Below are positions 1 to 11,020 of a DNA stretch of 64,000 bases, one piece after another; the first letter of the stretch is position 1, and every line of letters begins with the position of its first letter. Source of the DNA: Ascoidea asiatica. Its lineage: Eukaryota > Ascomycota > Saccharomycetes > Ascoideales > Ascoideaceae. A program made the position numbers and the translations under genes. The notes beneath the pieces are model-generated. The model ran no database searches. It had not been told where the DNA came from and worked only from the letters and a program-made list of their open reading frames with translations. The stretch is taken from the NCBI GenBank assembly GCA_001600695.1, contig BCKQ01000007.1, forward strand, positions 371,607-435,606. The letters run 5' to 3'.

Positions 1-1
1 A

Positions 2-3000
2 TATAATTCTTTAAATGAATTATTGGCTTTCATCAATATTGATTCAAATTTTATTCATATAAATAATTTTAATTTTAAAATTTCTTGGTTTAAAATTTTT
101 AATAAATTTATAATTCATGATTCATTACAAATTAAAGTAATTACAACAAACATTCAATTCAAATTATTATATTTATTTAAATTAAATTCAATGTCAATAA
201 AAAGTTTGGAAATTTATTTTTTACCAATTTTAATTTTAAATAATTTTAACTCAATTGATTCAATTTCAGATCAAATTAAATCTAATTTATCTTGTTATTA
301 TGATTTAAATTCATCCTTAATAAATTATAAATCTGAAATTCTTTATTTAATTTATGATATATTATTTATACAAGATTATAATACTTTATCAAATGAAAAT
401 GCTTTAAAAAATTTTAATTCAAGAAAAATTAAACATTATAATTTAATCAATAGTTCTTTAAATTTATTAAATTATTGGGTTTCATTATTATTAAAAGATT
501 TTAAAAATTCAGAAAATTTATAGATCTTAAAAATTATTTTAAATAAAATTTTTTCAAAAAAATATTTTTATAATTTAATAATTTTAAAAAATTTAAACAA
601 CTTTGATATAAATGATTTAAAATTAAATTTTATTAACTTATTAATTTCAAATAATAATTTAATTTTAATTGATTTATTTGAAAATACTTCAAAAATTTTC
701 AAATATTTAATTGAAAAATATTTTAATTTTTTAAACTCTTTAAATTTCCCTTTAAATTCAAATTTAATAAAACCTTCACTTAATTTTTTGATTCAAATTA
801 ATAGGATTTCAAAAGGAAATGCTTTTAATGTTTTCAATAAAAAAAATAACAACAATATTATTAATTTAAAAATTTTAAAAAATTCAATTATAAACTTTTT
901 GAAATTTGCTTCTTCTCAAAATAATTTATCATATTATTCTTTAATTGAAGATTTATTATTAATTAATAATTTTAATCCAATTATAATAGATTATAATTCC
1001 ATTCTGGATTTTAATTTTTATATAAATGAAATAAATTTAATCAATAATGATTGCGATAAAGAAAATAATTTTAATTTTTCTTTAAATTTATTCTTAAGTA
1101 AGATTTTAAATAAATTTTATTATAATTTTCATATTAAACCAATTTCAAATAATGGAAATATAAATATTTCTGAACTTAATTCTTTAAATTCCCCTTTAAA
1201 AGATTATTTAATAAATATTTTAAGTTCTATTAATTTCAAAATTATTATAATTGATAATATTTTCAAAAATTTAAATTCTTCTGAAATATCTAATTTATTT
1301 AATGAACTTTCAAATCAAACTTTTTACTCTAATTCAAACTCTTCAATCTTCAATCAATCGAGCAATATTATCAGCGAATATAATAAAAATGAAAGTAAAT
1401 TTTCAAATTTTACTTATAATTTTTTAAATGTATTAAATTTAAATAATCAATCAGATTTATTAAAAAAATTATTATTAAGCTCTATTGAAACTGTGAATGA
1501 TTCTTTATATATATTAAATACTGATTATAATGTACTTTCTGATAAAATTATTATAATAACTCAATTTATTAGTTTAAATTTAATAAATTTCAAAGATATA
1601 ATTAAAACTTTTCTAAATACGGATTTACAACGTTTGCTAACTTACAATCTCAATTCAACTATTTTCAGATTAATTGCTTCTTTTATTTTAAATCAAAACT
1701 TTTTTGATCCTATAATTGTGCATTTATTATTAAATAAAATTACTGTTAATTGCCAAAATTTATTAGAAGTGAATAACAATTCTGAGATTATAAGTCAAAA
1801 TAATAATCCCGATTTATTTTTTTCTTTTTTAAAAATTTTATCAAAAACAAATTTAAATGAAAAAATTGCCAATTCTAAAGATGAAAGTTTCTACAAATAT
1901 CTATTAAAAATTTGTAGAAACTTTGATTTCATTCAAGAACAATCAGATAAATTTATTATATTAGAATTTATAGATTGTGATCTATATTTGGTGCTATTAC
2001 AGAGATCTGTACTATTTATAAAAGAAGAATGTTTAACAGTTAAGATAGATAAACTTTCAAATAAAGAATTTTTAATTAAAGGATTATCTAGTTTTAAAAG
2101 TGATGATTACCTTTTGAGTTATTTTCTATTTATTTGGAAGGCTATAGGATCCGGAAAAATTGATAACAAACTTCAACCAGCTTTAAACTTTATTGAGATA
2201 TTGAATTCCCTTGATGATCTTCCTTATTTATATAAAGTATCTTTGGAAAATTATATAAAATCACTTTCCTTAAATCATTGCTTTAAAGAAACTCTATCCA
2301 ATATTATTAAAGTTATAAATCCAAAATTCTTTGAGAAACTACTACCAAATAATGATCAATGGAATGAAATTATCCAACAAAGTGCAAAAGAAGTTTGTAT
2401 TCCAAATTTGTTGATATCAAATCCTATGGAAGCGGGGTTTTCTTTGGTTAAAATTACAAATACTTCACTTAGTAATTCTGGTTTAGTTTCCAATATGAAA
2501 ATTTCAGTATTTTATTTGAATTTATACTCTCTTTTAAAGAACAAGTCCAAAAATCTCACCATTTCTATTGTATATCTAGCTATAATGAGCGAGTTATTTC
2601 AGGATTATATATTTTTAAACGAATTTACAGAAAATGAGTTTAGTATTTTTAGGAGTTTTAAAAAGGAAATTTTATTTTTATTATACCGGTGTCATAAAAA
2701 TGAAACTTTTAAAAATATTTATGATATTTTAACGAATCATCAACCAACTATTTCTAATGGAGGTGGTAATAGTTTATGCTTTCAAGTTATAAAGAGAATA
2801 TCCGATTATTCTATAAGTAGTTTTTACTTTGGTAGAATTTTTGTGCTTTTGTTGAACGATATGGCAGAAGAATGGACTCTTAAAGACCTTTTAATAATTA
2901 ACATGGACATAATGTTAGTAATTGCTTCAGAAAACCCTGGACTATTTTCTTCTTTTATAAAGGGGATAAAAAAATTTATTCCAAGAGATTTTTTTGATAC

Positions 3001-4735
3001 TTTGAGAAATTTTTATGCGGACCAAATTGTATCAGTTTTAGATGCTACAAATAAGCAAAAGCAAGTATTAACAAATATGATTTTGTTAAATATTTTAATT
3101 GGTGACAAAAATCTTATAAAAGCAAATGAGCATCGTTTCTTAGCACAAAAGAATATATTCTTACTAATTGAGAAATTATGTGATTGGACCAAAGAAAATC
3201 TGTTTTCCTATTTGATTAGAGTTCAGACACTAATATTTACTGAAAATTTTTTTGTACATTCAGAAGGTAAAAACCAACAAATATCTTTATTTGTTTTGGG
3301 AATTGATTTATGTAGGGATAGTCTTGAGAATTTCGAAAGAAAGGTTCAAAATAAGCTTGATAATATCGAATTATTTTATTTCATACTAAAATTACTTGTG
3401 TCGTTGAGCAGTAAAAGGGAGACATATATTGAAATCTGGAATCAAAAAAATGGGTTTTCTTTATATAACCAAGTGTTTGAAATATTATTAATGGGTTTAA
3501 AAGAAAAAAAAAATATTGGCCCAATATTATTATGTAATGAAAAGTGCTGTGAATTGTTTCAAGATGTTCCTGTAAATTTTTTCAGGGAAAATATAGTTGT
3601 TTCAGGAACTTTACTTCATTCAAATTATATTTCAATTCAAAGAATTGGAGCTAGAATATGTCATATGTCAATACCTGAAAGCCAAGAAAATTTAAAAAAG
3701 ATGGTTGAAATAAGTGATGAAAAGCTTGAACACAATAAATCCATTAGTCTTCCTGCATATTTAATTAACAATATCAGTGATGGGCCTCAGGAACTTTTTG
3801 GAGTTGATGTAAATAAGAAATTGATGAAATATCTATGGAGTTGGTTATTAATCATGGATTATTTTCAAATTTCCAATAATAAAATCCAATCTATCTATCT
3901 AAGACAATTTTTTGATCAAAACGGATCGGTGTTAATCGAAAATTTATTAAACTTTATCTGTGAAAAAATAGAGTTTTCAGACGTTTATATATCATCATCA
4001 TTTGAGAATGAAATTGACATTGAAGATATTAAAAATTATCAAATTTTGTGTTGCTCATATGAAAATAGTTCTGATTTCAGAAATGAAAGTAAAGCTTTAC
4101 TAGCTCATTTATATTTGTTATGCCTTCAAATTTTTGAACATCAATCAAGGGAATTCTATTCCAAAATTACAAATTCTCCTTTGAAAATAGGAATTGAAAC
4201 ATTCACCAAAAATTTGCTAACTCCCATTATTTTGGATAAGAAACTCGATAAGACTAAAGAACAATTTGAACTATATTCTCCAGCTTCTAGCAAGGATATA
4301 GATGCAAATGTTAATGTGGATAAAAACTTAAAAGAAATTCAATATAATGGCTCTTGTGCAGAACAGAATATACTGATTACATTCAAACTCCCCGAGTCTT
4401 ATCCCTTGGGGATTATAAAGATTGAAGAGTTAAACAATCTGGATTTTCCTTCGAATGACTTAAAAGAATTGATAACTCGAACGAATGACTTTCTAAATAA
4501 GACAAATGGCTCAATTGTTGAAGCACTAAAAATGGTTAATGGGGAAATCATGACAAATTTAGTCGAATCATGTTCCATATGTTTTTTTCCTATGAAAGAT
4601 GGTGAGCAACTGCATTGTGGTACTTGTTTGACTTGTAAACACAAATTCCATTTACAGTGTTTGCAAAAATGGTTTGATAGTTCTCATAGAAAAAGTTGTC
4701 CTCTTTGTAGGTCTTTGACTGGATTTACATCATAA
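2..4735 (+). CDS. LTN1: Listerin-type E3 ubiquitin ligase, paralog A; 5'-partial, with one in-frame TAG
   Basis: Listerin (Ltn1/Rkr1) ubiquitinates nascent chains stuck on stalled 60S subunits in ribosome-associated quality control. One reading frame is open from base 2, so the gene starts left of the window. It is broken only by a TAG at 521-523 and then stays open to TAA at 4733-4735. The C-terminus shows an RWD-like segment (YPLG and NGSIVEAL near 4400-4530) and a C4HC3 RING at about 4571-4711, with CSIC, CLTC-x4-H-x2-C and CPLC. The middle (about 1900-3900) aligns with paralog B, for example a shared LNSL(D/E)(D/E)(L/M)PY(L/V)Y stretch. The first 1900 bases are extremely AT-rich and encode an N/L/I/F/S-rich helical-looking region that resembles nothing specific. 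After the TAG the first in-frame ATG is at 2426, which would give 769 residues including the RING. It could be a young pseudogene, a truncated functional protein, a readthrough gene or a sequence error. Family call sure; functional state unsure. Confidence 0.8.
521..523 (+). other. In-frame TAG interrupting listerin paralog A
   Basis: Codons read GAA AAT TTA TAG ATC TTA, and both sides are open in the same frame. TAG is a normal terminator here: it ends paralog B at 10110-10112 and the AA9 gene at 20457-20459. A reassigned codon is therefore unlikely. I see no yeast-type intron signals (GTATGT, TACTAAC) around it that would splice it out. Confidence 0.85.
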
Positions 4736-5639
4736 ACATCAAAATGGATTTTAGAGCATAAAATTAATAAGTTTTAAATTTTTGATTTCACCATAATAAT
4801 TTCATTTCTTTTTTTATCTTTTTTTTTTTTATCACATTCTATCCAACAATCAAAGATTTTTTTTTTTATATGAATGAATATCCAATACTTGTTATTTTAC
4901 TTATCCAAGACCGTAATAAATCATTACAGTAGAGTTGCAACAGCGTACTCAAAACTGAAAATAAAAATAAATCCTGAAGCCAGGACAAGGATGTCCTATA
5001 TTTATAGTCAACGTCCTGAGTTGCTAGTACGTGTCCGTGAATCAGAGTTCTGGCTCTCAAATGAAAGCAGTGATCAGCATTTATCCGAGTTGCAATTCAC
5101 AAGCAATAAAAGTAAGGTGCTTTACATATTCATAATAAATAGAATTGCTAAAACAATGTATTTCAGGGAATCAAAGCAACCTTTCAAAATAGTAAAAAAT
5201 ATAGCTGCTCAAAAAGAAGACAATTGGAATTTTCAATACAATGTGTCTTTATTATAAATTAGAGGAAACACACCTTATTGGCTGAGTTGAGTAACACTAT
5301 TGCTTTTCATGTTCATTGCTATAAAAATAATGAAATTTTAATACATTAAAAGCAAATATAGAGAATATTTACAATCAATGAAAAAAAGTATATCAAAAGG
5401 GGATTTTTCCCCTAGAAAATTTTCAAAATCAAAATTATTAAGTGCTTTAATTATATCATTAAATTTTGTTAAGTTTTTAATTTCTTTAACAATAATTTTT
5501 TTCATTTTCAATATATAAAAATCTGATAATCATATTAATTATCCTCAAATTTCTTTATAAATTCATTTAGTGATAAAGAATAAATAGAAAATTCAGTCAT
5601 AAACAAAATCAAAAATAATCATTTCTGAAACTAACAAAC
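4736..5639. other. Intergenic region between the two listerin paralogs
   Basis: About 900 bases separating tandem genes. The stretch around 4930-5100 is less AT-rich and carries short overlapping ORFs on both strands (longest 127 codons), none with a recognisable domain. A small hairpin of STRE-like sequence lies at 5398-5413. The last 250 bases are AT-rich promoter-like sequence of paralog B. Confidence 0.6.
5398..5413. promoter_or_regulatory. Inverted pair of STRE-like AGGGG boxes
   Basis: AGGGGA, a four-T spacer, then TCCCCT forms a perfect 6-bp stem about 230 bp before the paralog B start codon. AGGGG/CCCCT is the core bound by Msn2/Msn4-type stress factors in yeasts. Function here is inferred from sequence only; chance occurrence is possible. 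Confidence 0.35.
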
Positions 5640-8600
5640 ATGATAAGCTCAGAGTTAATAAATAATAAATGCCTTTTCAAAGTCGTTAATCAACTTTCAA
5701 ATAAAGACGATAAAAGCAAACTTGAAGGATTAGAAAATTTAATTAGGCTAATAACCACTGCAAATAATAATGAGGCTTTTACAGAACAAGAGACGAGTAT
5801 ATATAATGATAATTCGCAAGAACTTAATCATCATACCGTTCAAGAGAACACTGTAACTTTAAAAGATATGAAAAATTCCAATTTCGTAGAATTTTGGATT
5901 AAAACTTATTTTATCTTATCTGGAGATGATAATCTATTAATCAGGTCTTCTTCAAATAAAGCCCAATATAAATTAATGAGTTTATATCATAGTGCTTATA
6001 TTCATAATCCGTCTAAATATTTCTTATCCAGACTACTTTTAAGTTTATTTACAACGGAAAAAAAAGAATTTTGTGAAATTGGTTTAAATTTACAAGCATT
6101 CTTTGGTCGTTTCCCATTAACTTTGCAAAGCCCTTTGATCGAATTTCAATATCAAGTTCAAAAATTAGTTTCTAAAATTATTTCTAATAACACTTTATCT
6201 GTTCTATCAATTGAAGAATCTGCTGATCTTGATAATGGAATGATAAAATCCTATAACAGACTCTATGCTGCTATTCAATTATTCAAGTTTTTGATTTTAG
6301 ATTTGAAAAGGGAATACACAATTCAATTGACTGGAGGATTAATGATATTACATTCAATTATACTCAACAAAGAATTCTTGGATATTTTATTCCTTGGAGA
6401 TTTATACAACTGTCAGTGTAATTTAATCAAAATTGATCTTATAGAGCTATTAATTTCCGACAATAGTTATATTTTGATTCATATGTACGAATACGATTCA
6501 GATATTTTCCTTCATTTAGTTAAAAATACTTTTAAGTTAATGTCTTTGATTAAAGATACCAATGATCCTTATTTAATGTTAAATAGCAGTTTAACTATGC
6601 ATGTTCTTCAATTGTTAACTCGATTAAATAAAGTAACAAAAACTGATTCTTTCAATATTTATAATGTTAAAATTGATAATTATTGCAACTCCAATAAAAT
6701 AGAAAAATACAAAAAACATAATCAGTTTGACCTTTTAACACTATTTTCAAATAAATCAATTAACTCATCGATAGATGAATTAAAAAAATTTTTTGAAATT
6801 AGTGAAAACGAATATTATTCAATTGATACTTTAAAAGAGCTTATAAATTGTGACTTAACTGAGTTCAAAGAAAAAATTTATTTTTTAGTAAAGGAAGATT
6901 TACATATGTTTTTAAACTGGAATTTTTTCTCTATCATTTTTGAGATTTCCAGTTCCTTTATTCGATATGAAAATTTTGATGATCCATCTTTAATTTTTAT
7001 GATATTAAATAATCTATCATTGAAACTGATTGCTTTATCAGAGTCTAAAGAGATAGAGTTTTTAGAAAGATCACCTAATTCTAGGGATCTATTTTTATTA
7101 CTTTTGAGCTCTTTAAAAGAATCAAAACTGAAAACTAATTCAAATATTTCGGACACCATTGTTTTTATAAGAACCTTTTCAAACTTATGTGAAATATACT
7201 ACTCAAAAATTGGTGTTGCCAAAATAAATGACAATGCAGAAAATATGGCAAAGAGAGATGATGTTAAAATTACTGATTATGAATTATATTTCTCAATTTT
7301 GCATAAAGAAGTAGCTGAATTGGGCCAATATTTCGATCAATTTAAAAGCTATAATAATATTAATAATAATCTTTCGAAAAATGAATTACTAAAAACAATT
7401 GGTGATACAATGTCTTTGAAATTTTTTAATAGTTTATGGAATCATTTATCAAGTAAAGATAATGAAGAAATTTCTTTAGCATTCATTAAAACTTTAAATT
7501 CTCTTGAGGAAATGCCATACGTCTATGAGTTGCTTTTACATAATTTTATTTTCTCTCTTTGCTTGAATGAAAATTTCAACCAAGCTCTACTAAACCTAAC
7601 CCACGTTATAAAACCTGAATTTTTGGTAAAAATGCTATTAAATGAAAATCAGTGGATTGAAATTATAAAAGTTAGTAGTGATAAGTATGTTGATACAAGG
7701 TTGTTTATATCTGATTCTCTGAATACCAGAATTCTTTTAAAAAATGAGTACTTTATTGACAATGATTTATCTCATTCAACTAATAGTTTAAAACTTTCCA
7801 TATTTTATTTAAAATTGATTGACTTCTTAGAGTCTCAAAATAAATATCAAACATCTGATTTTGAAATCTTATCTCTCTCGGTGATGAGTGAAATATGTCA
7901 AGATTATGGCTTTTTAAACGATTGTGATGAATGTGAATTGAAAGTTATAAAAAATTTTAAAGATGATTGTTTAACATTGCTGAATGAAAATGTTGAAAAA
8001 ACATCAATTATCAAATTTTGTGATGAGATAATAAATCCCCCAGAAGCAAATAATGTTCTTCATGAAAAGTTAAATTTAATTCAATATATAATCAGGAAAA
8101 TTGATGATAAATCTGTACTTAGCTTTTATTTCTTAAGAGTTTTGGTCTCAAGTTTCCAGAATTTAAAAACTGATTTTAACTTAGATATTAATTTAGAAAA
8201 TTTTATGGAAAAAGTCTTTGAAAGACCAATAATATTTTCAGCTTGTATAAGTTTGTTCAAAAAAGTTATGGATAAAGATCATTTGATTGAATTATTGAAT
8301 AATTTAGTTTCAAAATTAATCAATCTTGAAAGTATTTCAGATATTTTAGAGAAAGGAAAAATTATTTTAGTTATGTTAAATAATTTACTCCAAAATAATT
8401 CATCCACAGAAATAAATGGATTTTCGTTAATACCACTAAATCAATTAACAATATTGATGAATAAAGTTAATGATTGGATTAAAGTTTTTTCAGATGAAAT
8501 ATTTTTGGAAGAAAATGATTCATTTTTAATGGAATTACTTTTTTTTAGTACAGGATCATTTAGAAATTCAAAAATTTTTAAAAGTATTGAAGCTTCAGAA

Positions 8601-10112
8601 AATGATGAAAATACTGATGTTCAAAATGAATTGAATTCATGTGGATTAAAGTTATGTGAATCTTGTTTTGTGATTATACTTTCAAGATTTAGAAATGATA
8701 AAAAGCCAATTGGAATATATTACTCTACATTAAAACTATTTTCATTATTACAAAAAATAAAATATGGTAATAATGAAGATAACAATAATATTTGTAAAAT
8801 TGAAAGGAATATATATACTTTAAATTTTAAAATTTTGATTAGTAGAATATCAGAGAATGAAAACAATCAAGCAATTTTAAAATGTAATAGATTATGTATT
8901 GAAATTTTTGATAAATTTCCTACAGACATTTACAAATTTGATATATGCTATGTACTTAAGTTACTTGATTCAAATCATATGTCAATTCAACAAATCGGAG
9001 GTAGAATGTGTTATAAAATATTAAAAAAAATTCGAGAAATTCTTAATGATAATAGAGGATTCTTAGATGATATTTTACGTAAATTTCATAGAGATTTAAC
9101 TGATAATATATCGAGTTCCTTTGAAGAATTTAGAGGAAATAATAAAATTAATGAAGAATTTAAATATTTATGGAGTTGGTTATTGTTGAAAGAATTTGAT
9201 GATCATTTTATCAATGATATTAAAAAAATATTTGGTAATTCTTATGGAATAAATTTATGTACAGGAAAATTATTATTTTTTTTATTTGAATTAGTTGATT
9301 TATCAGAAACAAATTTATTGAAATTAAATTCAAAGGAAAATGATAGTTCAGAATATGAAGAGGACTGTAATGGTGAAGAAAATAAAATGGATGAAAATTT
9401 TAACATTTATGAAACTATTGAAGAAATTGAAAATCATAAATGTATGGGATTTTCGGTAGAGGATGATTTTAATTTATTGATGAATAGTGGTAAAACTATT
9501 CTGTTTATATGGTTTTTAAAAGTCGCTAGATCAGAAGTTTTAAAAATTTATAAAAATCATGAAAGTTGTATATTAAAAGAAAACTTAAAGAATTTTACAA
9601 TAAAATATATAACATCACGTATTATTGATTATGAAATTGATGAAGTTGGAGGACTTGTTGATAAATTCAAAGATATGGAAATTGAAATAACTGAAGATGA
9701 AAATGAATTTAAAACAATTTTTGAAGTGAATGAAAAACAATTAGAAGTTTCAATTCGTTTTCCAGAACGTTATCCTTTAGAAAATGTACTGATTAAAGGT
9801 AAATATGAAAATTGTATTGAAAAAGAACAATGGGATTTATGGGTGGGTGAGTGTTATAATAATATCAACTCTCTAGATGCGAAAGCTTCAGGAGTAATAG
9901 CAGCTTTTTATGAAAGAATCCAAGATGAAATACTTGATGTTGAAGGTTGTTGTATATGCTATGCATTACTTGATGAAAAATTTAAAGTACCTTCTAAAGC
10001 TTGTCAGGATTGCAAAAAAATATTTCATTTTGAATGTATAAAAGATTGGTTAAAAACCTCAAGGAAAAATACCTGTCCTCACTGTCGATCAACTACTTTT
10101 GAAGCCAAATAG
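5640..10112 (+). CDS. LTN1: Listerin-type E3 ubiquitin ligase, paralog B (complete)
   Basis: A 1490-residue protein, close to the length of yeast Rkr1/Ltn1 (about 1560). It acts on the 60S subunit, ubiquitinating incomplete nascent chains after ribosome splitting. The long HEAT-like helical body is followed by an acidic segment (around residues 1230-1260) and an RWD-like region containing RFPERYPLENV. The RING at about 9948-10088 has CCIC, CQDC-x4-H-x2-C and CPHC with the spacing of listerin RINGs. The start ATG at 5640 follows in-frame-closed AT-rich DNA and opens directly into the long frame. It lies 0.9 kb downstream of paralog A in the same orientation. The two share alignable middle and C-terminal blocks but are clearly divergent, so the duplication is not recent. 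Being uninterrupted, this copy is the likely main listerin. Which copy is ancestral cannot be told from the window. Confidence 0.88.
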   Translation: MISSELINNKCLFKVVNQLSNKDDKSKLEGLENLIRLITTANNNEAFTEQETSIYNDNSQELNHHTVQENTVTLKDMKNSNFVEFWIKTYFILSGDDNLLIRSSSNKAQYKLMSLYHSAYIHNPSKYFLSRLLLSLFTTEKKEFCEIGLNLQAFFGRFPLTLQSPLIEFQYQVQKLVSKIISNNTLSVLSIEESADLDNGMIKSYNRLYAAIQLFKFLILDLKREYTIQLTGGLMILHSIILNKEFLDILFLGDLYNCQCNLIKIDLIELLISDNSYILIHMYEYDSDIFLHLVKNTFKLMSLIKDTNDPYLMLNSSLTMHVLQLLTRLNKVTKTDSFNIYNVKIDNYCNSNKIEKYKKHNQFDLLTLFSNKSINSSIDELKKFFEISENEYYSIDTLKELINCDLTEFKEKIYFLVKEDLHMFLNWNFFSIIFEISSSFIRYENFDDPSLIFMILNNLSLKLIALSESKEIEFLERSPNSRDLFLLLLSSLKESKLKTNSNISDTIVFIRTFSNLCEIYYSKIGVAKINDNAENMAKRDDVKITDYELYFSILHKEVAELGQYFDQFKSYNNINNNLSKNELLKTIGDTMSLKFFNSLWNHLSSKDNEEISLAFIKTLNSLEEMPYVYELLLHNFIFSLCLNENFNQALLNLTHVIKPEFLVKMLLNENQWIEIIKVSSDKYVDTRLFISDSLNTRILLKNEYFIDNDLSHSTNSLKLSIFYLKLIDFLESQNKYQTSDFEILSLSVMSEICQDYGFLNDCDECELKVIKNFKDDCLTLLNENVEKTSIIKFCDEIINPPEANNVLHEKLNLIQYIIRKIDDKSVLSFYFLRVLVSSFQNLKTDFNLDINLENFMEKVFERPIIFSACISLFKKVMDKDHLIELLNNLVSKLINLESISDILEKGKIILVMLNNLLQNNSSTEINGFSLIPLNQLTILMNKVNDWIKVFSDEIFLEENDSFLMELLFFSTGSFRNSKIFKSIEASENDENTDVQNELNSCGLKLCESCFVIILSRFRNDKKPIGIYYSTLKLFSLLQKIKYGNNEDNNNICKIERNIYTLNFKILISRISENENNQAILKCNRLCIEIFDKFPTDIYKFDICYVLKLLDSNHMSIQQIGGRMCYKILKKIREILNDNRGFLDDILRKFHRDLTDNISSSFEEFRGNNKINEEFKYLWSWLLLKEFDDHFINDIKKIFGNSYGINLCTGKLLFFLFELVDLSETNLLKLNSKENDSSEYEEDCNGEENKMDENFNIYETIEEIENHKCMGFSVEDDFNLLMNSGKTILFIWFLKVARSEVLKIYKNHESCILKENLKNFTIKYITSRIIDYEIDEVGGLVDKFKDMEIEITEDENEFKTIFEVNEKQLEVSIRFPERYPLENVLIKGKYENCIEKEQWDLWVGECYNNINSLDAKASGVIAAFYERIQDEILDVEGCCICYALLDEKFKVPSKACQDCKKIFHFECIKDWLKTSRKNTCPHCRSTTFEAK

Positions 10113-11020
10113 AGGAAATCGAAATAAATAAAGCCATTATTGTTATCAATTAGAAAAATAACATTGTATCCAGATGAAAATAGACTAAATAAATGAATAA
10201 ACTCAGATACTTTTTGTGTAATATGATATATGATTGCCTAATTAGGAAGTAGCGTGCCCTATATATATATTTTGCCCTAAATAATCACAGGCAATGTCCC
10301 AAGAGGGTCTCCTCTGGCCTGCAATTTTACAAAAGCACACACGTGACCCCTTTTGCTTTGTTGGGCATCTCCGGACTGCTCCTTTGGCATGTGACGCGCG
10401 CGCCTGCGTTCTTGTTGGGCTCTGCGCAGTTTGCGAGCTGCCCAGCCACGACCCGCAGCGCTGGTTGCGCTGGGTGAGAAGAACGTTGTCGTTGGTTGTG
10501 GATAGCAATTAATTCCATCTCATAAATTCCATTTGCCTGTGATTATTTTCAGTTTATTCAATAAATTTTTATTATTTCATTAATCTTTAAATCTAAAAAA
10601 GTGTACCTCAACAAACTAACTCAAATTCATATTGACTATCAATCAGATATATTAAAGGTATCTATTTATTTATTTATATATTTATTTATTCATATATCAT
10701 AAATAGATAAAAGTATATCAAAACTGTTCTTTTTCTTCATATTCGTTGTTAATTATTAATTCGAAACATTATAAATACATGATATCTAAAATTGACTTAC
10801 TGCTTCAGATTCAGATTAAGATTCAGACTCAGAAATAATCAAGAATATATTCCAATATATTTCAACATTACTCAATATTTTTTCATTAAAATTACTCTGT
10901 GCTTTAATATTCTATTTCATTTCATTACTGATAACTGTTTAATTATCTATTTATTCTTTTCTATATTAATATTATTATTATTTTATATTTTCGAAATTTT
11001 CAGATTTCAATTTTTCAAAA
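10113..11020. other. Intergenic region with a G+C-rich island upstream of EPT1/CPT1
   Basis: AT-rich DNA with a sharply G+C-richer island at about 10290-10510. The island has a CACGTG at 10340-10345 and a CCAGCCAC at 10442-10449. ORFs of 60-90 codons in the island run on both strands and overlap each other, as expected of G+C-rich non-coding DNA. The final 250 bases before the gene are T-rich. Confidence 0.6.
10340..10345. promoter_or_regulatory. CACGTG E-box
   Basis: Read on the minus strand the context is GTCACGTG, which fits the Cbf1/CDEI consensus RTCACRTG. It sits in a G+C-rich island about 680 bp before the EPT1/CPT1 start. Confidence 0.35.

Noticed and set aside
788-790. TTG as the start of a separate 1315-residue listerin gene
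   Set aside because: The same frame is open from 524 through 788, so this is only an arbitrary alternative start codon. Nothing marks initiation there.
4874-5257. 127-codon plus-strand ORF between the listerin genes
   Set aside because: It has an ATG, but no domain or compositional sign of coding, and overlaps a minus-strand ORF in the same less AT-rich patch.
10242-10518. Three overlapping ORFs of 63-88 codons on both strands
   Set aside because: They lie in a G+C-rich island where stop codons are rare in all frames; none resembles a protein.
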